A stretch of DNA of 64,000 nucleotides from contig CALGTD010000164.1 in the NCBI GenBank assembly GCA_937901895.1, positions 20,169 to 84,168 on the forward strand. Direction: 5' to 3'. A program made the position numbers and the translations under genes. Numbering within the stretch: the first letter of the stretch is position 1; every line of letters begins with the position of its first letter. The notes under the pieces were generated by a model. The model had not been told where the DNA came from. It searched no databases and saw nothing but the letters and a program-made list of their open reading frames with translations. Source of the DNA: an uncultured Spartobacteria bacterium. GTDB lineage: Bacteria > Verrucomicrobiota > Verrucomicrobiia > Chthoniobacterales > JAATET01. Positions 45,305 to 53,593 of this stretch are shown here, piece by piece.

Positions 45305-46264
45305 ATGAGGATGAGAGTCCAGTTTGGGTCCGGTCCCGGGCGATTCGCTTCGGGAATGGTCGCGGTCGCGTGGCTGGCGGTGGCGTGGGCCTGCGGTGTG
45401 GCTGCGGCGGAGGAAGTGATCGCGCACGCAGCTCCCATGGATCGACTCGTGTCTTCCCCGGTGAGGCTCGAAGCGAAGATGGTGGCGTCATCCAGCTCCA
45501 GTGATACGTGGCGCGACTCGTATTATCCGGCCTACAGGACCGATGTGGAGTCCGCGCGGACCGTCGAGGCGCGGGTGGCCGGCTTTTCGACGGACATGCC
45601 AAAGACGGTGGTGCAATGCATTTTCTTCGGCCACGACGTGTCGAGCTCCGCACTCAAGATTCTTGCGATCGAGCAGGCGGAGGTGACGCAGCCCGAAGAG
45701 ACGTTCACCTTCTCCGCCGTGGCGGGGCGGAGTCACGGCGCGGGCTATTATGCGACGCGGCGCTGGAGACAGGGAGACAGCCTCACCGGCTGGGTGGTGC
45801 GCGTGATCCAGGGCGGCAGAACGGTCGCCGTGCAGCCACGCAGTTCGGGAGCCGCCGATGCGGTGGCGGGAAACAGTCCGGAGTTTCAGCAGATGATGCA
45901 TGCGTTTGCCGGGCCTCCGTCGGGCTCCTCGGCGGAAGTGGAACCCTGGACCGCAGGCACCCCGGTCACGGCGGCGACGGTCGATGCCTTTCTTGAGCAG
46001 GATCTTCGTCTCCCGGCGTGGAAGGCCGCCGCCCGGCGCTCCGACTGGAAGGCGGGGCGTCCCGACGGGAAAACGATGGCTTCGTTGCTCGGGAGCGGCA
46101 AGCGGCATGCGGCGCTGCTGGAAAAGGCGGAGGCGATGCTTGCGGACGCAAAAGGCGCGGTGGAGCGGAAGTATCTTCGCGCGGCGATCGATCTGCTCTC
46201 CGCGGCGGAGGAAGCCAATGTCCGCGCCATGAACGAGGCGCTGCTCAACCTGCCGCGGAAGTAG
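45305..46264 (+). CDS. Secreted protein of unknown function
   Basis: This is a 319-residue protein. Start 45305 (MRMRVQFGSGPGRF) gives a signal peptide (AWLAVAWACGVAAA-EE). The middle part (RTVEARVAGFSTDMPKTVVQ, AGYYATRRWRQGDSLTGWVV) looks beta-rich; the C-terminal 80 residues are helical (AALLEKAEAMLADAKGAVER). No family is recognised. A 170-bp gap separates it from the BlaI-like gene. Confidence 0.65.
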   Translation: MRMRVQFGSGPGRFASGMVAVAWLAVAWACGVAAAEEVIAHAAPMDRLVSSPVRLEAKMVASSSSSDTWRDSYYPAYRTDVESARTVEARVAGFSTDMPKTVVQCIFFGHDVSSSALKILAIEQAEVTQPEETFTFSAVAGRSHGAGYYATRRWRQGDSLTGWVVRVIQGGRTVAVQPRSSGAADAVAGNSPEFQQMMHAFAGPPSGSSAEVEPWTAGTPVTAATVDAFLEQDLRLPAWKAAARRSDWKAGRPDGKTMASLLGSGKRHAALLEKAEAMLADAKGAVERKYLRAAIDLLSAAEEANVRAMNEALLNLPRK

Positions 46265-46386
46265 AACGCCCGCCGTGCCGTCGCGCCGGCGTGTCCTGGG
46301 CGACCTCGAAGTGCCGCGGAACCGTCTTTTGCGAACGGGACCACGAGAGTTCTCAACGGGAAGTGGGATAGTTTACGAATTTTTCG

Positions 46387-46429
46387 TTGACGAAGCTTAC
46401 ATATGTAGGACATAACGCCTACAACTGTA
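46387..46429 (+). promoter_or_regulatory. Promoter and twin BlaI/MecI-type operators
   Basis: A -35 TTGACG (46387-46392), 18-bp spacer and -10 CATAAC (46411-46416) precede the blaI-like gene. Two 10-bp dyads of the TACA-N2-TGTA type are present: TACATATGTA (46398-46407), inside the spacer, and TACAACTGTA (46420-46429), between the -10 and the start codon and abutting the ribosome site. Both match operator cores of staphylococcal bla/mec promoters, so the repressor probably controls its own operon. Confidence 0.85.
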
Positions 46430-46435
46430 GGAGAT

Positions 46436-46828
46436 ATGCCCCCGCGTTCCCCTTCGATTTCCGAGAGTGAATGGATTGTCGCCGACGTGCTCTGGTCGGA
46501 GGACGGGCTGACCGCCGCGGAGGTGGCGGCGAGGCTTCCCCGCTCGGGCTGGAAGCAGAAGACGGTGAACACGTTTCTGACGCGCCTGGTCGCCAAGGGC
46601 GTCCTGACCGCCGAGCCCGACGGACGGGCCTATCGATACCGGGTGAAGGTTCCGCGCGATCGTTGCGTGCGTGCGGAGACGGAGTCGTTTGTGCAGCGGG
46701 TGTTTCGCGGGGCGACGGCTCCGCTGCTGGCGCATTTCTGCGAGACGGCGGAGTTGTCGGACGAGGAGATCGAGCGACTGCGCGGGATCCTCGACAGCCG
46801 GCTCAAGGGATCGGAGAGGAAGAAATAA
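46436..46828 (+). CDS. BlaI/MecI-family repressor
   Basis: This 130-residue winged-helix repressor has SISESEWIVADVLWSEDGLTA, the recognition part KQKTVNTFLTRLVAKGVL, and a dimerisation helix at the C-terminus, all typical of BlaI/MecI. The start codon follows AGGAG by only 2 nt. In the known systems the repressor is cleaved, directly or indirectly, by the M56 protease; that partner is encoded two genes downstream (47514). Confidence 0.93.
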   Translation: MPPRSPSISESEWIVADVLWSEDGLTAAEVAARLPRSGWKQKTVNTFLTRLVAKGVLTAEPDGRAYRYRVKVPRDRCVRAETESFVQRVFRGATAPLLAHFCETAELSDEEIERLRGILDSRLKGSERKK

Positions 46829-46845
46829 GGAGGATCGACGCGGCA

Positions 46846-47517
46846 ATGAAATGGAAAATCCAACTACTTGCCGTGGTGGCGGCGCTTTTCGCGGGAGGAC
46901 TGCGGGCGGAGACGCCGCCCGTCGTCGAGGTGGAAGGTCGGATCGTCCGGTGTCCGTCCACGTTGATGACCGGGGCGCTGGGTGCCGTCGGCGTGCGTGA
47001 AGAAGGCGCGGTGCTGACCGGGGCACAGGCGAAGACGGTGTTGAACACACTCCAGCAGGGAAGGGCGGAGTTTCTCGACCGGCCGCTGGTGGTTTCCGGA
47101 TCGGGGGTGGCTGCGAAGTCCATGTCGGTGGCGGAGTTTCGCTTTCCGGTCGAGTTCGAGACGAATCCCAGGACGGGAAAGCAAACGCCGACGGTGTTCG
47201 AGGCGCGGGACGTCGGCACGACGGTGGACTACACCCCGGTGGTCCTGCCCAGTGGAGAAGTGGCGCTGGATATTCTGGCGGAGCGGGTGAGGTTTCGCGA
47301 ATTTCGGAAAGACGATGCCGGCCGGATCAAACCGGTCTTCAGCACAAGCACGGCGAAGGGGCTGGCGTCGTTGCCGGATGGCGGGACGGTGGTGATGCGG
47401 TTTTCTCCGGACACGCTCGAAGAGGGCCCCGGCGAAGCCGACAAGAGCGGTGTTGCGATGTTCCTGTTTTCCACCGCGCGAATCGTCCCGGAGACGGAAG
47501 AAGGGGTGGAACAATGA
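46846..47517 (+). CDS. Exported free-standing secretin-like domain protein
   Basis: This 223-residue protein starts at ATG 46846 with a signal peptide (MKWKIQLLAVVAALFAGGLRA). The mature part resembles the beta-domain of secretins as found in Verrucomicrobia/Planctomycetes (EFRFPVEFETNP, TPTVFEARDVGTTVDYTPVV), without N0-N3 domains or a membrane-spanning barrel of usual length. The same segments recur in the C-terminal half of the next gene (FRYPTEFEPP, MFETRNIGVTV). It lies between the repressor and the M56 gene and overlaps the latter by 4 nt. Confidence 0.75.
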   Translation: MKWKIQLLAVVAALFAGGLRAETPPVVEVEGRIVRCPSTLMTGALGAVGVREEGAVLTGAQAKTVLNTLQQGRAEFLDRPLVVSGSGVAAKSMSVAEFRFPVEFETNPRTGKQTPTVFEARDVGTTVDYTPVVLPSGEVALDILAERVRFREFRKDDAGRIKPVFSTSTAKGLASLPDGGTVVMRFSPDTLEEGPGEADKSGVAMFLFSTARIVPETEEGVEQ

Positions 47518-49553
47518 TTCCGGAAAACCTTTCGGCATGGGGAATCGCCGCGAATGTCTTCGGCTCGATCGCGATTCTGTTGGCGTTGACGGCGATTCCC
47601 GTGGTGCGCCGGTATTTCGGGGCGCGGCTCGCGTTTCTGCTGTGGTTCGTGGTGCTTGTCCGTTTGCTGGTGCCGGTGTTTCCGACCGCGCCATTGGCAT
47701 CGCTGCCCAGGGAATCGTCGCCGGTGGTCGTGTCCGTGCAATGGCTGGAGGGCTCAATGGAGCTTCCCGCCGTGGCGGAGGAACCGCCTTCGCCTTCCGT
47801 GCGGGCGGAGCGGGAGGAAGCGGGAGTCGTCGCGGGTGATCCGGAACCGCCGAACGCTCCGGTCCGCCGGTCACCGGCAATCAGCTGGATGGGCGTGTGG
47901 CTCGCGGGCGTGATGGTCCTTGCTGCGTTGACGGCATGGAGCGTGGTGCGCGGGTGGGGGATCCGGCATCGTGCGACGGACGTGACGTCCCTCGTGCGCC
48001 GGCGGGTGCCGGAGCTACCCTATCGGCTGCGCGTGCTGACCAGCGACGAGGTGCGCGGACCGGCATTGCACGGACTGTGGTCGTCCGTGATCCTCCTCCC
48101 CGCCGGCTGGTCGCCGCCGGAGGAGGAGTTCCGGTGCGTGCTTCTGCACGAGATCGGGCATTTCCGCCGCGGGGACCTTTGGTGGCGGTGGGCGTTCGTC
48201 GTGGCGCGGACGATCCACTGGTTCAATCCGCTTGTGTGGTGGGCGGATCGCGTGTCGAGGCACGATCAGGAACTGGCCTGCGACGAATGGGTGCTCGCGA
48301 AGACATCCGCGGAGGCCCGGAATTACGCCGAGTCCATTCTCTCCGTCACCCGGATGCTCGGACGTCGCGGCAGTCCGGTCGCCGTTCTCATGCCGATGGC
48401 GGAGTCCGCGAAGGGAATCGAGAGACGCTTGCGAAATCTGTGCGCGGGGCGCGGCATGGGAAGGTGGGGAATTGCATTCACCGGCCTCATCGTGACCGCC
48501 CTGGTCTTCGGGCTCGGGCCGTTGCGTGTGAAGGCGGAACCGACCTTGTTGGACACGGTCACGCCGCCGGGCGGGATGGGAGAGAGCGAGCCGAACAGTG
48601 CGAAAACGGGCGGGGAGCAAATTCAAATCGAGGCCAAAGTTCTCGAGGTGCCTTTGGAACTCGCGGATGAATGGTTCGCCAAAGTGTCGGGAGAAAGCCG
48701 GGAGTTTCCGGGGCCGCCGGGGGTTCTTTCCAATCAGGAGTTCCAGGAGCTGATCCGATGGATCGGGAATCGAACCGGAGGGGATGTGACTGCCCTTTCT
48801 CTACCCCGGGTTCTGGTGAATTCCGGTCAGCGGGGAATTATCAATGTCATTCGTGAATTCCGATATCCGACGGAGTTTGAGCCGCCGAATGACAGTCTCA
48901 CGGTCTCGAAACCTTCAATGTTTGAAACCCGAAACATCGGTGTGACGGTCGCTCTTGAGGCGGTGTTGGGACCTGGTGACGAGATCGATCTGACGGTCTC
49001 TTTCGAGGTGTTGACGCTTCTTGGTTTCGTCCACTACGCAGAGGAGATGCCGGACTTGCGGGGTTCGGAAGATCCTTTGCAGGCGTTCATGAGAGAAACA
49101 CCGAGTGCCGAAAATGGGATCAATCAGCCGATCTTCGAGATGCGAGCGACCAAGGTATCCCTTTCCATGCGCCCGGGTCAGATCGTGATGCTCGGGGGCA
49201 TGCTCGGACAAAGTGTGGGCCCGGATTATGGGACGAATCCGGAAGTGTCCAAAACGGATGAACCTCGTCGCCTGCTCTACGTTTTCCTCACTGCCCGCCG
49301 GATGACGGCGGAGGAAGTGGAGCGTCAGAGGAAGGAGGCCCGGGAGAAGGCGGAAAAGGATGCTTCTGCGCTGCAGTCGCCGCCCGCAAACCGGGGGAGC
49401 GACGGGATGCTCTACGGGATTCCGGTTCCCGAAAAGCCGGGTTTCGTGACAAGTCCTTATGCGCCGACGGAGGGGTATGTGGACGTTCGTGGTTTTCCGC
49501 GCGAAACGGAGGTGAAATGTCCCTATTCGCAAAAGATCTTTCTGGTGCCCTGA
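47514..49553 (+). CDS. M56 metalloprotease fused to a secretin-like domain (BlaR1-like)
   Basis: This 679-residue protein has the BlaR1/MecR1 membrane-protease part: N-terminal helices (VFGSIAILLALTAIPV, FLLWFVVLVRLLVPVF), a helix near residue 130, the zinc motif HEIGH (residues 212-216), and the later ELACDEWV ligand segment. A further helix (GIAFTGLIVTALVFGLG) then leads outside. Where BlaR1 has a penicillin-binding sensor, this protein has a secretin-type domain (ALSLPRVLVNSGQRGIINVI, FETRNIGVTVALEAVLG, PGQIVMLGGMLGQ). It is coupled to the upstream gene (ATGA). Likely an envelope sensor that triggers repressor loss; the ligand is unknown. Confidence 0.85.
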   Translation: MIPENLSAWGIAANVFGSIAILLALTAIPVVRRYFGARLAFLLWFVVLVRLLVPVFPTAPLASLPRESSPVVVSVQWLEGSMELPAVAEEPPSPSVRAEREEAGVVAGDPEPPNAPVRRSPAISWMGVWLAGVMVLAALTAWSVVRGWGIRHRATDVTSLVRRRVPELPYRLRVLTSDEVRGPALHGLWSSVILLPAGWSPPEEEFRCVLLHEIGHFRRGDLWWRWAFVVARTIHWFNPLVWWADRVSRHDQELACDEWVLAKTSAEARNYAESILSVTRMLGRRGSPVAVLMPMAESAKGIERRLRNLCAGRGMGRWGIAFTGLIVTALVFGLGPLRVKAEPTLLDTVTPPGGMGESEPNSAKTGGEQIQIEAKVLEVPLELADEWFAKVSGESREFPGPPGVLSNQEFQELIRWIGNRTGGDVTALSLPRVLVNSGQRGIINVIREFRYPTEFEPPNDSLTVSKPSMFETRNIGVTVALEAVLGPGDEIDLTVSFEVLTLLGFVHYAEEMPDLRGSEDPLQAFMRETPSAENGINQPIFEMRATKVSLSMRPGQIVMLGGMLGQSVGPDYGTNPEVSKTDEPRRLLYVFLTARRMTAEEVERQRKEAREKAEKDASALQSPPANRGSDGMLYGIPVPEKPGFVTSPYAPTEGYVDVRGFPRETEVKCPYSQKIFLVP

Positions 49554-49639
49554 TGTGCAATTGGCGCCGTCGTGGAAAGCGTTTTCCTTCTGATGGATGC
49601 GGACTTGTTCACAATGAGAGGTTGCGCTAGGCTCCGCCA

Positions 49640-50653
49640 ATGTCCCGCCTCTGGAACAGGCTGGCCGTCGCCGGGCTGGCGGCGGCGATGGTCGCATCCG
49701 GCCCGGATGCGCGGGCGGATGATTTTGCGCTGATCGATTTCCCGATCAACGCCCGGAAGAAAACACCGGACCGGTTGGCGTCGGCTCCCCGGCAGGTGGC
49801 CACGCCCGACGGAATCGGCTATGCGGAGGTGGTGCTGAATCCCGCGCGCAAGGACGAGCGGGTGTTCCTGACCTTTGTCTTTGACGAGGATGGCAGGACG
49901 ACGTCCCTCGGGGTGTTCTGGCGTGGCGATCAAAGCGGCGAACAGATCACGCTCTCGAAGAATCTGGCCGAAGGCGTGCGGGGGCTGAACCGGCGGACCA
50001 TTCCGCTTCCTCCCGAGGCCGGCGAGGAGGGCGGGCGCATTTACATCACCGGACGCCAGGATCGCCTGCTCCGCATGCGGATCGACTGGTGCGAACCGGT
50101 GGCGACGTTTGTGGCGTCGGATCAGGAACGGCCGGCTCTGGTGGCTGGCGGCCGGCCGCATGTCGAGCGGGACCTTGGGGGCGATCCGATCCTGAGTCCG
50201 CCGGATGCATGGCTGGGCAACGTGCTGGATGCGGCGTTGCAGGATGGCGTGTCGGAACTCTCGGAACCGGTGGAATTTGTCGTGCCACTGGAGGGACCGG
50301 CGGAAAGTGCGCGGTTCCGCGCGCGGTTTCTGGGCTTGCCGCTCGGCCGCGGGGTGCGCGTGTGGGTGAACGGCGAGTTTGCGGGGCGCATGGTCCCTGA
50401 TGCACCGCCGCTGACCGATCCGGGCTACGTGCGCAAGGCCGGACAGACGGTCTATGCCGGCTGGCGCGAGGGCGGACTCTACATTGAGCCGGGGGTGCTG
50501 AAGGAAGGGGACAATTCCATCCTTTTGCAGGCCACGGATTCCGGGGTTTTCATCCGCGGCGCGGCGATCGAGATCGAGGTATCGCCGGTCTCGGAGGTGC
50601 CCGTGGAGACACCCAACCTCCAGGAAATGCCAGACCTTGAAATTGGCCGCTAG
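49640..50653 (+). CDS. Secreted protein of unknown function, between sensor and T2SS genes
   Basis: This is a 337-residue protein with a signal peptide (RLAVAGLAAAMVASGPDARA). The body is predicted beta-rich; the C-terminal third (RVWVNGEFAGRMVPDAPPLT, EGDNSILLQATDSG) resembles a galactose-binding/jelly-roll module. It lies 87 nt after the M56 gene and 40 nt before gspG, so it could be part of either operon or a cargo protein of the T2SS. Confidence 0.65.
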   Translation: MSRLWNRLAVAGLAAAMVASGPDARADDFALIDFPINARKKTPDRLASAPRQVATPDGIGYAEVVLNPARKDERVFLTFVFDEDGRTTSLGVFWRGDQSGEQITLSKNLAEGVRGLNRRTIPLPPEAGEEGGRIYITGRQDRLLRMRIDWCEPVATFVASDQERPALVAGGRPHVERDLGGDPILSPPDAWLGNVLDAALQDGVSELSEPVEFVVPLEGPAESARFRARFLGLPLGRGVRVWVNGEFAGRMVPDAPPLTDPGYVRKAGQTVYAGWREGGLYIEPGVLKEGDNSILLQATDSGVFIRGAAIEIEVSPVSEVPVETPNLQEMPDLEIGR

Positions 50654-50692
50654 CGCAGTGGCCGGGTGCAGGCTAACATTCGCAGATTTCCC

Positions 50693-51121
50693 ATGAAAAA
50701 GACGCTTCCCATCGCGGCCCGCCAGGCCGGTTTTACCTTATTTGAAATCATGCTGGTGCTTGCGATCATCGCCGTGCTCGTGGGATCCGCGATCTATCTT
50801 GTGGGCGGCAACGTCGAAGTGGCCAAGATGAATCGCGTGGATGCCGATTTTCAGGCCATCACCACCCAATTGAAGGCCTATCAGATGATGAACTACAACT
50901 TCCCGACGACGGCGCAGGGCCTCAACGCGCTGAAGGAGAGGCCGACCACGGATCCGAAACCGCGTCGCTGGGTGCAGTTGTTGACAGAGGTGCCGCCGGA
51001 CCCGTGGGGAAACCCCTATCAATACCGGTCGCCCGGGACGCGGAACAAGGGTGGATTCGATCTCTGGACGGTCGGGCCGGACGGTGTTTCGGACACCGAG
51101 GATGATATTTACTACCAGTAA
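50693..51121 (+). CDS. gspG: T2SS major pseudopilin GspG
   Basis: This 142-residue major pseudopilin starts at ATG 50693. It has the prepilin leader MKKTLPIAARQAG^FTLFEIMLVLAI and the conserved GspG features: YNFPTTAQGLNAL, PPDPWGNPYQYRSPG, and a C-terminal Asp-rich calcium loop (GPDGVSDTEDDI). It builds the periplasmic piston. No prepilin peptidase gene is in the window. Confidence 0.95.
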   Translation: MKKTLPIAARQAGFTLFEIMLVLAIIAVLVGSAIYLVGGNVEVAKMNRVDADFQAITTQLKAYQMMNYNFPTTAQGLNALKERPTTDPKPRRWVQLLTEVPPDPWGNPYQYRSPGTRNKGGFDLWTVGPDGVSDTEDDIYYQ

Positions 51122-51602
51122 GCGGCGAACCCTCCCGCAAAAGGCGCGCCCGCGTTCGCGCGGCTTCACGCTGCTCGAGATCATGCTCGTGGCGGCCTTG
51201 ATTGCGATTGTCTTCGTGGGTGTCGTGCCGGTGGTGTCTGCGTCCATGAGCGAGCGCCGGTTGCGGGAGGCCGCGGAGGAGATTGCGGACGTCGTGCGCG
51301 AGCAGCGGATGGGCGCCCAGGAAACCGGTGTGCGGCGCGAACTCGGCATTCGCAAGGAGGGGCTCGTCATTCCCGATGGCGAAGGCGGCGAGCAGGCCAT
51401 CTTCACGACGCCGGATGGCGTGGATTTTCTGGTGCGTTACCCCGGAGGAAAATGGGCGGAGGCGGACGGGCAATGGTGGGAGATTTCGCCCACGGGAATG
51501 GTGACGCCTCTCTCGGTGCGATTCGAGGAGAACGACAACTGGATCGAACTCGATTTCGACGTGCTCACCGGACGCGTCGCGGAGGAACGGTATGCGTTCT
51601 AG
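51102..51602 (+). CDS. gspH: T2SS minor pseudopilin GspH-like
   Basis: This 166-residue minor pseudopilin overlaps the end of gspG by 20 nt from ATG 51102 (MIFTTSKRRTL). The leader is RG^FTLLEIMLVAALIAIVF, followed by a GspH-like domain (RRLREAAEEIADVVREQRM). An upstream Met codon (51051) is possible but would lie deep in gspG. Confidence 0.85.
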   Translation: MIFTTSKRRTLPQKARPRSRGFTLLEIMLVAALIAIVFVGVVPVVSASMSERRLREAAEEIADVVREQRMGAQETGVRRELGIRKEGLVIPDGEGGEQAIFTTPDGVDFLVRYPGGKWAEADGQWWEISPTGMVTPLSVRFEENDNWIELDFDVLTGRVAEERYAF

Positions 51603-51972
51603 GCGCGCGGGTTTCACGTTGCTCGAGCTGGTGATGGCGCTCGGGGTGTTCGCATTTGCGGTGATCGGCTTGATGATGGCGCTGGAAGCCACCGTGGACG
51701 GAGCGCGCCTCACGCAGCAGAGCTCGGAAGTGCGCAACGGCCTTGAGAACCGCCTTGCCCGGCTGTCCGTCGGGCGGCTGCGCCCCTTCACCGACGAGGA
51801 AACCATCGGCGGGGTGACGTTTTTCGAGAAGGTCGACCGCGAGGAGGTGGAGACCGGGGAAAATGTCGTGCTTCCCGGGTTCTGGCGGATCCGGGTCGTC
51901 GCCCGCTGGGAGGATCCGTCCGGTCCCCAGGAATGGGAGGTGTCGCATCTCGTCTACCGGAGCACCGAATGA
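51592..51972 (+). CDS. gspI: T2SS minor pseudopilin GspI-like
   Basis: This 126-residue protein has a short leader MRSRRAG^FTLLELVMALGVF and a small soluble domain (RLTQQSSEVRNGLENRLARL). Position and size fit GspI, which nucleates the pseudopilus tip with GspJ and GspK. It overlaps gspH by 11 nt and gspJ by 4 nt. Confidence 0.85.
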   Translation: MRSRRAGFTLLELVMALGVFAFAVIGLMMALEATVDGARLTQQSSEVRNGLENRLARLSVGRLRPFTDEETIGGVTFFEKVDREEVETGENVVLPGFWRIRVVARWEDPSGPQEWEVSHLVYRSTE

Positions 51973-52679
51973 GATCCCGCCGCGGCTTCACGCTCGTCGA
52001 GATCGTCGTCTCGATCGCCATTTTTGTTCTGCTCGTCGGCGGCATCTTTACCGCGGTGCAGGCGGCATTCACGACATCGAACGTCATCGTCGAAACGCAG
52101 CTGCAGGCTGAGCGATTCAACGCGTTCCAACAGTTCCTGCGGCGGCTGTTCGTGAGCCTGCCGGCCAATGCCTCCGTCGAGTTGCGCATCCGCCAGTCGA
52201 CTGGTCGGGGCGACGTCATTGAGCTGCTGTTGTGGCCGATGCCGGAGCATCTGCGATTTGGGTCGATCGAAGGCGACGGCCTGGCGCTGAGTGCGGTGCC
52301 CGACGGGCGCGGACGGTTTACGTTTTCGATCGGATACTTCCGGACGATCGATCCGCCCGAGGTCCGCGATGCGGCGCTCGCCAATACGAATTGGCTGCCC
52401 CTGCTGCCGGACGTGGCGCGGGCGCGATGGAGGTTTGCCGATGCCCGCAATCCCATTCTTTCCGAAACGTGGACCGAGAGCAGCGGGCGTCCGGGCCTCG
52501 CGGAACTCGAACTCGAGATGGCCGACGGCACTCACGCGACGTTCGATTTCTGGATTCCCCCGCTGGAAAGACGCGGATTTTCAGGAGCTCCGATTGCGTC
52601 TCCGGGTGGGCCTCCCGGCGGCAATGATGGCGACGACAGCGACGACGTGCAGGACGACGTCGAAGGAGGAGAGCCATGA
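51969..52679 (+). CDS. gspJ: T2SS minor pseudopilin GspJ-like
   Basis: This 236-residue protein starts at ATG 51969, overlapping the gspI stop. The leader is MRSRRG^FTLVEIVVSIAIF; the soluble domain is GspJ-like (QAERFNAFQQFLRRLFVSLP). The C-terminus has a Gly/Asp-rich tail (GGNDGDDSDDVQDDVEGG) not usual for GspJ, perhaps a linker or ion-binding stretch. Confidence 0.85.
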   Translation: MRSRRGFTLVEIVVSIAIFVLLVGGIFTAVQAAFTTSNVIVETQLQAERFNAFQQFLRRLFVSLPANASVELRIRQSTGRGDVIELLLWPMPEHLRFGSIEGDGLALSAVPDGRGRFTFSIGYFRTIDPPEVRDAALANTNWLPLLPDVARARWRFADARNPILSETWTESSGRPGLAELELEMADGTHATFDFWIPPLERRGFSGAPIASPGGPPGGNDGDDSDDVQDDVEGGEP

Positions 52680-53593
52680 CGGGCCGCCTGCGACGGAAAG
52701 GAAGTGCGCTGCTGCTGACGCTGTGGTGCGTGGCGGTGCTGTCGGTGACGGTGCTTGCGGTGGCCCGGATGGTGCGGCGCGACGTGGATATCGAGGGACT
52801 CGAGGCGCGGCGATTCGAGGCGCGGCAGCTCGCGCTCACCGGCATCGCGCTCGGAATGAACCCCCGGATCGAGCGCTGGGATCCGTTGCTGCGGCAGAAG
52901 CTGCCGAATGGCGCGGAACTGCACGTGCGCACGATGAGCGAGGCCGCCCGGCTGAACATCAACCGCCTGCTCAAGGAGCCCGAGCAGCTCACGCTGCGCC
53001 GGTTGTTCGATGTCTGGCGGATTCCGCCCGAGGATGCCGGCGTGATCATCGACTCCCTCGTGGATTGGATCGATCCCGACGATCTGCGCATGGCAAATGG
53101 CGCGGAGCGTGACGATTTGCTCAACCAGAACCGCTATTCGATTCCCGCGAATCGGGACTTTCACTCTGTCGCGGAGATGGAGAGAGTGCGGGGAATGGAT
53201 GTCGTAGCCGCGTGGAAGCCGGACTGGCGGGAATATTTCACGGTGCATGGCGGACGTCGCGTCGATTTGCAGGACGCGCCGGCCGACATCCTCGAGGCTG
53301 TCGGTGAAATGCCCCGCGACATGGCCGAGCAGATCGTCGAACTGCGGCTCGGTGCCGACCGCGAGCCGGACACGCGCGACGACATGCGGATCGAGGACGT
53401 TGGCGGGTTCTTCCAGCAGCTAGGATTTGTCGGACCGCTGGCCGACGGCGCCGTTCGCCGGTTCAGCGTGCGGACGGAGCCGACGCGCATCGAGAGCGTC
53501 GCAACGGTGGGCGGCACGACCTACCGGATCATCGCCGTCGCAAACCGCACGGCCGGAGGGGAAGGGGGGCTGATTTCATGGGAAGAGCGATGA
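52676..53593 (+). CDS. gspK: T2SS minor pseudopilin GspK
   Basis: This 305-residue protein has a GspK-type leader (RRKG^SALLLTLWCVAVLSV), lacking the Glu5 of other pseudopilins as is normal for GspK. A helical insertion domain follows (LLKEPEQLTLRRLF, IIDSLVDWIDPDD). It caps the pseudopilus. Coupled to gspJ by a 4-nt overlap. Confidence 0.9.
   Translation: MTGRLRRKGSALLLTLWCVAVLSVTVLAVARMVRRDVDIEGLEARRFEARQLALTGIALGMNPRIERWDPLLRQKLPNGAELHVRTMSEAARLNINRLLKEPEQLTLRRLFDVWRIPPEDAGVIIDSLVDWIDPDDLRMANGAERDDLLNQNRYSIPANRDFHSVAEMERVRGMDVVAAWKPDWREYFTVHGGRRVDLQDAPADILEAVGEMPRDMAEQIVELRLGADREPDTRDDMRIEDVGGFFQQLGFVGPLADGAVRRFSVRTEPTRIESVATVGGTTYRIIAVANRTAGGEGGLISWEER

Noticed and set aside
43174..45438. 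A 754-codon minus-strand ORF
   Set aside because: It covers the Rieske oxygenase on the opposite strand and the YcxB gene in another frame; both of those have family motifs.
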